A stretch of 29,258 nt of DNA, taken from contig JAEZDJ010000032.1 of assembly GCA_023429565.1 (NCBI GenBank), positions 1 to 29,258 of the forward strand, written 5' to 3'. Positions 1-7,637 of the stretch are shown here, piece after piece. The position numbers were made by a program, and so were the translations under genes. The notes under the pieces were generated by a model. The model searched no databases. It was not told where the DNA came from and saw nothing but the letters and a program-made list of their open reading frames with translations. Origin of the DNA: Actinomycetes bacterium (GTDB lineage Bacteria; Actinomycetota; Coriobacteriia; Coriobacteriales; Eggerthellaceae). The number at the start of each line of letters is the position of its first letter. The first letter of the stretch is position 1.

Positions 1-1
1 C

Positions 2-37
2 CATGAGGATTATAAGAGCGTGCTTTTCGATCTGTGA
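2..37 (+). CDS. Possible 3' end of a truncated gene at the window edge
   Basis: An open frame enters from the left edge and stops at TGA 35-37, giving the C-terminus HEDYKSVLFDL. The codons look like normal coding sequence for this genome and no stop lies before 35. Only eleven residues are visible, so the family cannot be named, and a chance open frame of this length is quite possible. No clear terminator hairpin follows. Confidence 0.3.
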   Translation, partial: HEDYKSVLFDL

Positions 38-60
38 CCTGCGCTGTCAAGCCAGAATCG

Positions 61-166
61 GACACACATTCTTGCCGACCTGTTGAAAACCGCTTTGACT
101 TTTAACGCACTCTTTTTCGAAGGACTATCAGGTGTGATGGCTTCAAAATGGACACACATTCTTGCC
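61..166 (+). repeat. 16-bp direct repeat, two copies 90 bp apart
   Basis: The sequence gacacacattcttgcc occurs at 61-76 and again at 151-166 in the same orientation. Both copies are preceded by an A/T-rich aat(c)g-like stretch. I found no further copy in the window. They are direct, not inverted, so they are not obviously the ends of an insertion sequence. Function unknown. Confidence 0.6.
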
Positions 167-473
167 TATAACCCCCCCCTCTGGTCAGAATATGCACGGT
201 TCTCATGGAAGCCAAGGATGCTCGGCACTTTCCTGCTGCCCCATGCAGTCGTTTTCCGCTTTGCGGAATGCCCTGCCGCAAGTTTGTCAGAGCGGCTGCA
301 TGCCGCTGGAGCCGATGGATGGCTTCTCCGCACATCCCTTGCGGGGGCGTTCGCCGCCTTGACCTCTTCGGCATCGGGCCGGTTTTCGTCGAAAGAGGCC
401 TTCCCCTGGTGATTTATTGAGCACTGAGTTTTGCGGTCTCCCTTGCAGTGACCGAAGAGGCGAAGGGTCGGAA

Positions 474-489
474 TGTTTCACGTGAAACA
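474..489. other. parS site (ParB/Spo0J binding), perfect copy
   Basis: TGTTTCACGTGAAACA is a perfect 16-bp palindrome (18 bp with the flanking A/T, 473-490). It matches the bacterial parS consensus known from Bacillus subtilis and conserved across Firmicutes and Actinobacteria. ParB loads here, spreads, and helps segregate the origin region and load SMC. It lies outside any recognised gene. Confidence 0.93.
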
Positions 490-678
490 TTTGTTCTCTT
501 TGAAGGACGCGCGAAAGGGGGTGACTGAGGGATGGGGCTCGAAAAGAGAATCCCAAAGCGGCCCGGGATCACGGAAGAATCCGGCGAAGGCAGGCCCGAG
601 CCGTCATGAAGGGCCTGTCCGAGTTGCTGAGAGGATGCAGAGAATGGCGGAAGAAAACGACCGATGATAGTCTGCCGG

Positions 679-708
679 TTGGCGGTTGGCCGCAAGGCGC
701 GGTACACT
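679..708 (+). promoter_or_regulatory. Possible purE promoter
   Basis: TTGGCG (679-684) and TACACT (703-708) are separated by 18 bp. This would start transcription near 715, about 97 nt before the purE ATG. The -35 element is only a moderate match, so this is a weak call. Confidence 0.35.
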
Positions 709-811
709 GGGCTGGCATACAGATCAAAAAGAGGGATGGAGCGTCGATGCCCCCACGCAGTGCACGGCGAAGGCATTCCTGGTTGGCTGAGCAAAGACGA
801 AGGAGCAGAGC

Positions 812-1282
812 ATGCCAAGCGATTGCGAGAACCCGGTTGTCGGCATCATCATGGGGTCTGAGTCGGATATGCCGGCGATGGAGCCTTGCATGAACCAGCT
901 CGACGAGTTTGGGGTGCCTTACGAGGTGAAGGTTGCCAGCGCCCACCGCAAGCCTCATGAGGTGCATGAGTGGGCCAGCACGGCGCACGAGCGCGGCATC
1001 CGCGTCATTGTCGCCGCTGCGGGGAAGGCCGCCCATCTGGGAGGGGTGGTGGCGGCTTTCACGCCGGATCCGGTCATCACCGTTCCCATGAAGACGAGCG
1101 ATCTGGGAGGTTTAGATTCGCTGCTGTCCATGGTGCAGATGCCTTCCGGGGTTCCCGTTGCCTGCGTCGCCATCAACGGAGCGAAGAATGCGGCCATCCT
1201 CGCAGTCCAGATTCTCGGCACGGGCGACGATGCCGCGCGTCAGAAAATTATCGATTTCAAACGGGGCATGGCCGAAGCCTAA
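812..1282 (+). CDS. purE: N5-carboxyaminoimidazole ribonucleotide mutase PurE (class I)
   Basis: Converts N5-CAIR to CAIR in the cytosolic de novo purine pathway. The 156-residue length is normal for class I PurE. The family motifs are visible: GSESD near residues 16-20 (nucleotide-binding loop), SAHR at about 43-46 carrying the catalytic His, and the glycine-rich AAGKAAHLGG segment at about 69-78. The ATG at 812 follows AGGAG (801-805) with a 6-nt spacer, which decides the start over upstream in-frame codons. No purK lies next to it in this window; the downstream neighbour is on the opposite strand, so it appears monocistronic, and a strong hairpin follows it. Confidence 0.95.
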   Translation: MPSDCENPVVGIIMGSESDMPAMEPCMNQLDEFGVPYEVKVASAHRKPHEVHEWASTAHERGIRVIVAAAGKAAHLGGVVAAFTPDPVITVPMKTSDLGGLDSLLSMVQMPSGVPVACVAINGAKNAAILAVQILGTGDDAARQKIIDFKRGMAEA

Positions 1283-1626
1283 AAGTTGTCCGCGGGGCGT
1301 GGAGCCATTCTGGCTGCGCCTGCAAATGCGCTGCACCGTTCTGTCTCGTCGAAATGCTGGCGATGCGCACTGCTGATGGGCTGCAAACTGACGGGGTGCA
1401 GGGCCAGACGAGCAGGGGGCTGAACGACGTGAGGCATCCTCGGCGAGACTTCATCCGCCTGACAGCGTTGAGAGGCTGTCAGGCGGTGTCCTTTGGTTGA
1501 CAGCGCGACGCCCCTTGGGGGCGATTGCGTGGGGGAACCGCGCGCTGCCTGGCCGCCGGCCGGGCGTGACCTCTCCTCGCGTTGCTGCTCTGCGAGAGGG
1601 GATCGCTGTCTTTTTCGTGGTGGCGG
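1283..1626. other. Intergenic region between purE and the convergent zinc-ribbon gene
   Basis: About 340 bp between two convergent genes. Apart from the hairpin at 1455-1486 and an imperfect hairpin around 1564-1600 without a T-tract, I see no gene or RNA. Confidence 0.5.
1455..1495 (+). terminator. Probable terminator after purE
   Basis: A perfect 12-bp stem (1455-1466 with 1475-1486) has an 8-nt loop and is followed by a weakly T-rich stretch (tgtccttt). The stem is strong but the U-tract is poor, so termination may be partial. It lies about 170 nt after the purE stop. Confidence 0.6.
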
Positions 1627-1938
1627 TCAGTCGCCAAACTCGAACAGATCGCTGAGGAAGTCGCCACGCTTCTTCTTTTTGCTCTTTTTGTAATAGTCGT
1701 CGTCAGAGCGTTCATCGCGGCGCCTGCCTTCGTGACGACGGTCGTCCTGATACGGTTCGCTTGCGTACGAAGGAGCCGACGGTGCGGGGGCCGGCGATGC
1801 CAGGGAGGCGGACCGCTCGATGATCTTGTCCAGCTCGCCGCGGTCAAGCCATACGCCGCGGCATTGTGGGCAATAGTCGATCTCTATGCCTTGGCGTTCG
1901 CTCATGATCAGGTCGACGTTGCAGAGGGGGCATTTCAT
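1627..1938 (-). CDS. Small TFIIB-type zinc-ribbon protein
   Basis: A 103-residue protein starting MKCPLCNVDL. The N-terminal half has two CxxC pairs (CPLC at about 3-6 and CPQC about 20 residues later), followed by a GVWLDRGELDKI segment. This is the hallmark of the zf-TFIIB family of small zinc-binding proteins found widely in bacteria, whose role is not established. The C-terminal half is low complexity: a Pro/Ala/Ser stretch, then a highly charged Arg/Asp/Lys-rich tail ending in FLSDLFEFGD. The ATG at 1938 follows AGGAG with a 6-nt spacer; the longer upstream open frame is rejected because it has no site and no homology. It is divergent from iorA. Confidence 0.82.
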   Translation of the reverse strand: MKCPLCNVDLIMSERQGIEIDYCPQCRGVWLDRGELDKIIERSASLASPAPAPSAPSYASEPYQDDRRHEGRRRDERSDDDYYKKSKKKKRGDFLSDLFEFGD

Positions 1939-2317
1939 GGAAGGCTCCTGCTCTCTCGGGGATGGGTGAGATGGTATCGAATGCTCTCCTTTGGTTTTGT
2001 GGCGAACTGCGTCTCCATCGATTTGACAGACGGATTTCGGGGAGGGGTGTGCCGCATGAGGGTTCAGGGGGGCGTGCGTGAGGTGTGTCACCCCACGGCA
2101 TGTTGATGTCGGGGACATGGCGTTGAGGTCTGGGGCGCGGCACGTGAGGGCGGAGGGCGTGACGGGGCTTCTCGGCGGGAGGAAGACGTGCTTGCCCCTC
2201 GCCGACGGCCGCACATCAGAGCCTTTTGTTTGTTATCATGAACGAAAGACGTTTTATGGTGAGTGCTCGCTCGGGCTGTATGATGCCCTGGCAAGGAAGA
2301 CGAGACGGGTCGGAGTC
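1939..2317. other. Divergent intergenic region, zinc-ribbon gene / iorA
   Basis: About 380 bp separating two divergent starts. The iorA frame is open from 2078, but the upstream part shows no IorA-like sequence, so it is treated as leader. The only promoter I can support is the extended -10 at 2231-2239; the promoter for the zinc-ribbon gene was not found with confidence. Confidence 0.45.
2231..2239 (+). promoter_or_regulatory. Extended -10 promoter for iorAB-paaK
   Basis: TGTTATCAT fits an extended -10 element (TGn followed by TATCAT, 2234-2239). Initiation would fall near 2246, giving a leader of about 70 nt to the GTG at 2318. No good -35 is visible. Confidence 0.5.
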
Positions 2318-4753
2318 GTGACGAAGAAACTGTTGATGGGGAACGAGGCGTTCGCGCATGCGGCGCTTGAAGCCGGGGTGCGTGTGGTGGCTGGCTATCC
2401 TGGAACCCCCTCGTCAGAACTCATCGAGACGATTGCACGGCTCCATGCGTCCGGCGCCGCGCGCGGCGTGCACGTGGAGTGGTCGACAAATGAGAAGAGC
2501 GCTCTCGAGCTGTTGGCTGGAGCGTCCTACGCCGGTGCCCGCTGCCTGTTCACCTGCAAGCAGGTGGGGCTCAACGTGGCAAGCGATGCCCTGATGAGTC
2601 TGAACTATGTGGGCGTGAAGGGCGGTTTGGTGCTGTTTGTGGCGGATGACCCGGGCCCCATCTCATCCCAGACCGAGCAGGACACACGCCGTTTCGCTGC
2701 CTTCGCGAAGGTTCCCGTGCTCGATCCCTCGACGCCCGAAGAGGGCTTTGCCATGATGCAGGCTGCCTTCGACCTGTCCGAACGTTATCACACTCCCGTG
2801 ATAGTGCGGCCCACGACCCGGGTCAATCATGCCTCGACCTTCTTTGAGGTGGCCGATGTCACCGAGGCTCGTCCCGTGCCTGCCGAGGGGTTTGAGCGGG
2901 ATCCGAAGTGGGTCATCTTCCCGCGCCGCGCCTATGAGGCACATGGCGAGATCAACGATCGTCTGCCAAAGATCGCTCATGACTTTGCGACCGATCCTTC
3001 CCTTGTGCGGTTCAACCCGGGATTCGAGGGAGGGGCCAGAGCGATTCCGCTTCCGCTGCATGATGGGGCGTTTGGGGAAGACGGCGGCGAGAGTGCCGTG
3101 CTGGCGGAAGGCGAAAAAACGCAAACAGATGTTTCACATGAAACATCGACGCCAAAAGGACCGACGGGTGATGGCGTACCTGCGGCTGCTCCGGCATCTG
3201 CCACCGTCACGCCACCTGCGGCGTCTACAGCCACGGCCGTATCCTCGTCGATTTCGACCGAAGACGCCGCCACCGCCCAAGAGTCTGAGGCGGCACCTTC
3301 GGCTATCTCGACACTTGAGGCGGGTGCTCGGACGCAAACAGATGTTTCACGTGAAACATCGGGATCTGCAAGCGGAGCGTCCGCCCGCAGCGGCGAGATG
3401 CTGCCGCGGAATGCGCAGGACGCGGCGCATGATTCCTTGCGCAGTCCTGTGCGCCAGGCCCAGCGCTCATCCATCAGGCACGGCATCGTGGCTGGAGGCG
3501 TTTCGGCCGCCTATGCGCGAGAGGCGTTGCGTGAGGTGGAACGACGTGCTGCCCAACAGGGCATCGCCGTTCCTCCCTATCGGTTTCTTCAGGTTGGCAC
3601 TCCGTACCCGTTTCCTGACGAGACGGTCGCATCGTTTGTGCAAGGCCTTGACGAGGTGCTTGTGATAGAAGAGCTCGATCACGTGTTGGAGGACGGCCTT
3701 CTCGCTCTCGCCGGTCGCCTTCACGCGCCTTTCGACGTGAGGGGGCGGCTTACGGGCGATGCCCGCGACCGCGGAGAAAACGACGTGGCCGACATCGTGG
3801 ATCGTTTTGGCCGGTTTCTCGGGGTGCCGGCAACGTCGCCTGCAGCGTCGGTGCCGCGCTACGATGCGCCCGCTGACGACCCGTTACCTCTGCGCCCCCC
3901 GATTCTGTGCGCCGGATGTCCCCATCGGGGGAGCTTCTATGCGGTGAAGAAGGCCTTGGGGGCAACGCCGGCCGTTTTCTGCGGAGACATTGGCTGTTAC
4001 ACCTTGGGCAACGCCAAGCCGCTTGACGCGGTGGACACCTGTCTGTGCATGGGTGCAGGCATCACCATGGCACAGGGGTTTGCCGTTGCCGAGCCCGATA
4101 AAAAGCACGTTGCCTTCGTGGGCGACTCCACGTTTTTCGCAAGTGGGCTGCCCGGCATCGTGAATGCGGTCTACAACCGCCATGATGTGACCGTCTGCGT
4201 TCTGGACAATGCGACCACCGCCATGACCGGCTCTCAGCCTCATCCAGGAACGGGCGTGACCCTCATGGGACCCAAAAGCGCTCCTGTGTCCATAGAGCGA
4301 GTGCTCGAGGCGGTGGGTTTCACGTGCATCGTCCACGCCGATCCGCTGGATCTCGAGGGCTCTATGGCGGCGGCTTCGGAGGCGCTTGCGTTCGACGGGC
4401 CTTCGGCGATCCTCTTTGAGTCGCCGTGCATACAGCTTGTGAAGCCGGGGGCGCCGGCCGTGGTTGATGCTGCGGCCTGCACCGGATGCAAGCGCTGCAT
4501 AATCGAAATCGGCTGCCCCGGCATCGGATTTGACGGAGAGGCCCGCGGCCCGAAAAGCGGCACGCGGGGCCAGGCGTTCGTGGATGCGGGACTGTGCAAC
4601 GGCTGTGGGCTGTGCGTTCAAATATGCCCCTTCGACGCTCTGTCGATCCCACTTGCCTCGCCCCAGGCGGCGTCCTCGTCGGGCGCGGCGCCCACGGGCC
4701 AGAAACGGCCCGAGGGAACTCCTGTGGGACCCGAGGGAGGCATCCATGCGTAA
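2318..4753 (+). CDS. iorA: Indolepyruvate:ferredoxin oxidoreductase, alpha subunit IorA (with large insert)
   Basis: The thiamine-diphosphate subunit that oxidatively decarboxylates aryl-2-oxo acids (indolepyruvate, phenylpyruvate) to aryl-acetyl-CoA, reducing ferredoxin. Visible parts: pyrimidine-binding domain with GYPGTPSSEL near residues 26-35; TPP-binding domain with GDIGCYTLG, then GDSTFFASG near 601-609 and a downstream LDN; and a C-terminal 2x[4Fe-4S] ferredoxin domain (CTGCKRC...CP and CNGCGLCVQICP, about 724-772). The family is usually about 600 residues; this one is 811, mainly because of a Ala/Ser/Thr/Pro-rich insert at about residues 258-385 between the N-terminal half and the HGIVAGGVSAAY segment. 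Two parS sites lie in that insert. The GTG start gives MTKKLLMGNEA, typical of IorA, but its ribosome-binding site is weak; ATG 2336 is an alternative. It overlaps iorB by 8 nt. Confidence 0.93.
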   Translation: MTKKLLMGNEAFAHAALEAGVRVVAGYPGTPSSELIETIARLHASGAARGVHVEWSTNEKSALELLAGASYAGARCLFTCKQVGLNVASDALMSLNYVGVKGGLVLFVADDPGPISSQTEQDTRRFAAFAKVPVLDPSTPEEGFAMMQAAFDLSERYHTPVIVRPTTRVNHASTFFEVADVTEARPVPAEGFERDPKWVIFPRRAYEAHGEINDRLPKIAHDFATDPSLVRFNPGFEGGARAIPLPLHDGAFGEDGGESAVLAEGEKTQTDVSHETSTPKGPTGDGVPAAAPASATVTPPAASTATAVSSSISTEDAATAQESEAAPSAISTLEAGARTQTDVSRETSGSASGASARSGEMLPRNAQDAAHDSLRSPVRQAQRSSIRHGIVAGGVSAAYAREALREVERRAAQQGIAVPPYRFLQVGTPYPFPDETVASFVQGLDEVLVIEELDHVLEDGLLALAGRLHAPFDVRGRLTGDARDRGENDVADIVDRFGRFLGVPATSPAASVPRYDAPADDPLPLRPPILCAGCPHRGSFYAVKKALGATPAVFCGDIGCYTLGNAKPLDAVDTCLCMGAGITMAQGFAVAEPDKKHVAFVGDSTFFASGLPGIVNAVYNRHDVTVCVLDNATTAMTGSQPHPGTGVTLMGPKSAPVSIERVLEAVGFTCIVHADPLDLEGSMAAASEALAFDGPSAILFESPCIQLVKPGAPAVVDAAACTGCKRCIIEIGCPGIGFDGEARGPKSGTRGQAFVDAGLCNGCGLCVQICPFDALSIPLASPQAASSSGAAPTGQKRPEGTPVGPEGGIHA
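3130..3145. other. parS-like site with one change, inside iorA
   Basis: TGTTTCACATGAAACA differs from the parS consensus at one central base (CACATG for CACGTG). It lies inside the iorA insert and is read in frame as part of the peptide QTDVSHETS. A 30-bp block around it (3119-3148) is identical, except for that base, to the block around the next site (3332-3361). Confidence 0.75.
3343..3358. other. parS site, perfect copy, inside iorA
   Basis: TGTTTCACGTGAAACA is a perfect consensus copy about 213 bp after the variant site. It is read in frame as QTDVSRETS in the IorA linker. It shares its upstream flank (aacaga) with the sites at 3130 and 28699. Confidence 0.93.
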
Positions 4754-5348
4754 CGTGCTGCTTGTGGGCGTGGGGGGCCAGGGAACCGTGCTCGCCGCGA
4801 AAGTGCTCGCCCAGGCTGCGGAGGACAAGGGCTGGCAGGTGAGGACGGCCGAGACCATCGGGATGGCGCAGCGTGGGGGGAGCGTGGTGTCTCACGTGAG
4901 GATGGGCGATGACGGGGAAGACGTTCTCTCCCCTTTGCTCTCGCATGGAACAGCCGACCTCATCGTCGCCTTTGAGCCGGCTGAAGCTGCTCGCGTGGTG
5001 CCGTTTCTCAAGCCTGGCGGAACCATGGTCACTGCCACCACGGCGCTTCAGCCGGTCACGGCCGCCCTCTCGAAAAATCCCTATCGTGCCGAGACCGTGA
5101 TCTCCCGTCTGGAGCAGCAGCTTGCCGGGTCATCGACGTTCATCATCGTCGATGACGAGTCGCTCTGCGCCGAGGTCGGAAGCCGCAAGGTGCTCAATAC
5201 GCTGCTTCTGGCCACTGCTCTGGCGACTGGCTGCCTGCCGCTCGACCTCGACGATCTGCGTCGAGCCATCAATGCCTGCGTGAAACCCCGCTTCGTTGCC
5301 CTCAACCTTGCTGCCATCGATGCGGCAGATCCTGATGGGCGTGTGTGA
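4746..5348 (+). CDS. iorB: Indolepyruvate:ferredoxin oxidoreductase, beta subunit IorB
   Basis: The gamma-domain partner of IorA in the cytosolic 2-oxoacid:acceptor oxidoreductase. The 200-residue length is normal. It begins MRNVLLVGVGGQGTVLAAKV, with the GVGGQG loop that defines the POR gamma-type domain, followed by ETIGMAQRGGSVVSHVR, the conserved substrate/CoA-site segment of this family. AGGGAGG at 4734-4740 with a 5-nt spacer fixes the ATG at 4746; the longer open frame from 4530 is a shadow inside iorA. It overlaps the iorA stop by 8 nt, which indicates translational coupling and equimolar subunits. paaK follows 33 nt later. Confidence 0.95.
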   Translation: MRNVLLVGVGGQGTVLAAKVLAQAAEDKGWQVRTAETIGMAQRGGSVVSHVRMGDDGEDVLSPLLSHGTADLIVAFEPAEAARVVPFLKPGGTMVTATTALQPVTAALSKNPYRAETVISRLEQQLAGSSTFIIVDDESLCAEVGSRKVLNTLLLATALATGCLPLDLDDLRRAINACVKPRFVALNLAAIDAADPDGRV

Positions 5349-5381
5349 CCTTGGTTCAATTCCACGAGAAAAGAGACGCCG

Positions 5382-6617
5382 ATGCAGATGACCGATGATC
5401 AGTTCTCCCTTATCAAAGGGCAGTTTGCCACTCTGAAGGAGCACTCTTCCTTCTACGCCATGAAGTTCGAGGGCATCGACCTGTCGGATGTGCAGACACA
5501 GGAAGATTTTGAAAAGCTTCCCTTTTCGGAAAAGGATGACTTGCGCAAGGTGTATCCGCTCGGCCTGCAAGCCGTTCCCGACGACGACATCGTTCGCATC
5601 CATTCGTCTTCGGGAACCACGGGTACTCCGGTCATCATTCCCTACACCCAGCAGGATGTGACCGACTGGGCCATACAATTTGCCCGGTGCTACGAGATGG
5701 CGGGCATCACCAAACGCGACCGTATCCACATCACGCCGGGATATGGCCTCTGGACTGCGGGCATCGGCTTTCAGTTGGGTGCCGAGCGCTTGGGGGCCAT
5801 GGCCATCCCCATGGGTCCGGGCAACACCGACAAGCAGTTGCGCATGATGCAGGACTTGAAGTCGACCGTGCTCTGCGCAACCAGCTCCTATGCGTTGCTG
5901 CTGGCGGAGGCCATCGCCGAGAGAGGCATCGGAGACAGCCTCTTTCTGCGCAAAGGCGTCATTGGCAGCGAGCGCTGGGGCGACAAGATGCGTGCGCGCA
6001 TTGCCAACGAGCTGGGTGTGGAGTTGTATGACATCTATGGCCTGACGGAAATATACGGACCGGGCATCGGTATATCGTGTGACGAGCACAACGGCATGCA
6101 TATCTGGGACGATTATGTGTATTGCGAGATCGTCGACCCCAAGACGGGAAAGAACGTGCCTGACGGGGAGGCTGGTGAGCTGGTCCTCACGACGCTGCGC
6201 AAGCAGGGAGCCCCGCTCATTCGCTACCGGACCCATGATCTCACGCGCATCATTCCGGGAGACTGCGCCTGTGGGTCGCATCATCCCCGCATCGACATCC
6301 TCATCGGCCGCACGGACGACATGGTGAAGGTGAAGGGCGTGAACATGTTTCCTGCCCAAATAGAGGACGTCATCAAGTTCACTGACGGCGCGTCGTCGGA
6401 GTATCAGGTGATGATCGACCATCTCTTTGGCAAGGACATCCTCACGGTGTTCTTCGAGACCAAGGCGACGGGCGAGGAGAAGCAGAAGGTGGAAGAGGAG
6501 CTGGCGTTCATCTTCAAGGGCAAGATCGGCTGCACGCCGGTGGCCAAGGGCGTCGCACTTGGCGAACTGCCCCGTTCTGAGAAGAAGACCCAGCGTATAT
6601 TCGACAATCGCTACTAA
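5382..6617 (+). CDS. paaK: Phenylacetate-CoA ligase (PaaK family)
   Basis: An ATP-dependent, AMP-forming ligase that makes aryl-acetyl-CoA from phenylacetate or indoleacetate; it can also run with IorAB to recover ATP from aryl-acetyl-CoA. The 411 residues fit the short PaaK family (about 430). The AMP-binding loop HSSSGTTGTP is near residues 74-83, YGLTEIYGPG near 219-228 is the adenylate-binding segment, and the IRYRTHDLT and GRTDDMVKVKGVNMFP segments mark the hinge and C-terminal subdomain. The start at 5382 has only a weak purine-rich site; ATG 5388 is an alternative. Its place directly after iorAB is a recurrent anaerobe arrangement for fermenting aromatic amino acids. Exact substrate is not readable from sequence. 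Confidence 0.92.
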   Translation: MQMTDDQFSLIKGQFATLKEHSSFYAMKFEGIDLSDVQTQEDFEKLPFSEKDDLRKVYPLGLQAVPDDDIVRIHSSSGTTGTPVIIPYTQQDVTDWAIQFARCYEMAGITKRDRIHITPGYGLWTAGIGFQLGAERLGAMAIPMGPGNTDKQLRMMQDLKSTVLCATSSYALLLAEAIAERGIGDSLFLRKGVIGSERWGDKMRARIANELGVELYDIYGLTEIYGPGIGISCDEHNGMHIWDDYVYCEIVDPKTGKNVPDGEAGELVLTTLRKQGAPLIRYRTHDLTRIIPGDCACGSHHPRIDILIGRTDDMVKVKGVNMFPAQIEDVIKFTDGASSEYQVMIDHLFGKDILTVFFETKATGEEKQKVEEELAFIFKGKIGCTPVAKGVALGELPRSEKKTQRIFDNRY

Positions 6618-6629
6618 GGTTTGTCTGAC

Positions 6630-7637
6630 GTGGTTCTCTCCCTCGTGCTCGCCTATCTTCCCGCGCTGCTGTTCGGGCTGCTGTTCATACTGAACTACCG
6701 AAAGGAGCCGCGGCGGTTTCGCAACGCGCTCTACTTTCTGCTGTTTTGCCTGTTCTTCCTATCGGGGCTGTCTGTCCAGCTGAATGCGCCTTGGCTCATA
6801 GCCCTGGCCTTTGCATTCATTCCCCTGGGCACGGTGTTGCTCGTTGTTTTTTTGCTGGTGAACGCTGTGGTGGTGGTGAGGCGTGAGGGGCTGTCGGCTT
6901 CCTCTGTCCTCCCTGCCTTGTTTGCGCTTTTCATCATAGCGGTCTGCATTCTGTTCCCCTTGTTCCTGGTGATGCAGACGCCTCCGCTTTTGCTCATGGT
7001 TTCGGGCCTTCTCGTGATGGAGGGGTCCTATGTTGCGTTCACTTTTTTGGCGCTGCTGCTCTACTCATGGCTGTATCGCCGTCTCCCGCGTCGACGCGAT
7101 TACGACTATATCGTGGTCCATGGGGCGGGGCTGTCTGGGACAAAGCCGACGCCTTTGCTGGCGGCACGGCTCGACAAGGGGGTTGAGCTGTGGGAGGCTG
7201 CGGGCCGACAGGCGATCCTCATCGTGTCAGGCGGCCAGGGGGAGGATGAGCCGGTGCCGGAAGCTCAGGCGATGAGGGAGTATCTGGTCGACGTGCGCGG
7301 CGTTCCGTCCGATGCCGTCATCATGGAGGACCGCTCGACGAGCACGAGGGAGAACCTGCGCAACAGCAAGGGCATCATGGATGCGAGATCGGGGGTTGGT
7401 TCCTATCGTTGTGCCATCGTGACGAGCGACTACCACGTTTTCCGTGCTGCGGAATACGCACACCAGATAGGGCTTGCCGCAGACGGCGTGGGCAGCAAGA
7501 CGGCACGCTATTATTGGCCCGCTGCGTTTATCCGTGAGTATGCTGCCATCAGCGCCGATCACCGGTGGCCCTTCATTGTCCTGTTCGTGCTCTGGTTTGT
7601 GGCCGCTGCGGCCGTGCTGCTTGAGGGGTTGGGCTGA
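6630..7637 (+). CDS. Membrane DUF218 / YdcF-like protein
   Basis: About 335 residues. Five hydrophobic segments fill the first half (roughly residues 1-150), then a soluble DUF218 (YdcF/SanA-like) domain begins at DYIVVHGAGL, and a final transmembrane helix closes the C-terminus (about 310-330). In the DUF218 domain the conserved pieces are the Gly-rich VVHGAGL start, ILIVSGGQG, EDRSTSTRENLRNS and VTSDYHVFRA. This layout, with multiple N-terminal helices, is common in Gram-positive members; SanA/YdcF proteins are tied to envelope integrity, but no reaction is proven. The start is uncertain: GTG 6630 sits about 10 nt after AAGG, while an in-frame TTG at 6621 is also possible. It begins within about 15 nt of the paaK stop and so may be co-transcribed. 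Its stop abuts the convergent cyclo-ligase stop. Confidence 0.82.
   Translation: MVLSLVLAYLPALLFGLLFILNYRKEPRRFRNALYFLLFCLFFLSGLSVQLNAPWLIALAFAFIPLGTVLLVVFLLVNAVVVVRREGLSASSVLPALFALFIIAVCILFPLFLVMQTPPLLLMVSGLLVMEGSYVAFTFLALLLYSWLYRRLPRRRDYDYIVVHGAGLSGTKPTPLLAARLDKGVELWEAAGRQAILIVSGGQGEDEPVPEAQAMREYLVDVRGVPSDAVIMEDRSTSTRENLRNSKGIMDARSGVGSYRCAIVTSDYHVFRAAEYAHQIGLAADGVGSKTARYYWPAAFIREYAAISADHRWPFIVLFVLWFVAAAAVLLEGLG

Larger units (their letters stand above)
38..811. other. Gene-poor interval before purE
   Basis: About 770 bp without a convincing gene. Several open frames cross it on both strands, but none has a recognisable domain, a good ribosome-binding site or protein-like composition. It contains the 16-bp direct repeat, one perfect parS site (474-489) and a possible purE promoter (679-708). 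A small hairpin (291-296 with 302-307) has no T-tract. A non-coding RNA cannot be excluded by eye. Confidence 0.5.

Noticed and set aside
83..412. 109-residue open frame at the left end
   Set aside because: No ribosome-binding site, no recognisable domain, and overlapping open frames in other phases; typical of GC-rich non-coding DNA.
414..1036. Minus-strand open frames over the purE upstream region and purE
   Set aside because: Proline/arginine-rich shadow translations of GC-rich DNA; the part over purE is antisense to a clear gene.
1564..1600. Hairpin considered as terminator of the zinc-ribbon gene
   Set aside because: Imperfect stem and no T-tract in the minus direction.
4314..4329. Partial parS-like TTTCACGTG in iorA
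   Set aside because: About 12 of 16 positions match, with one arm broken; not called as a site.
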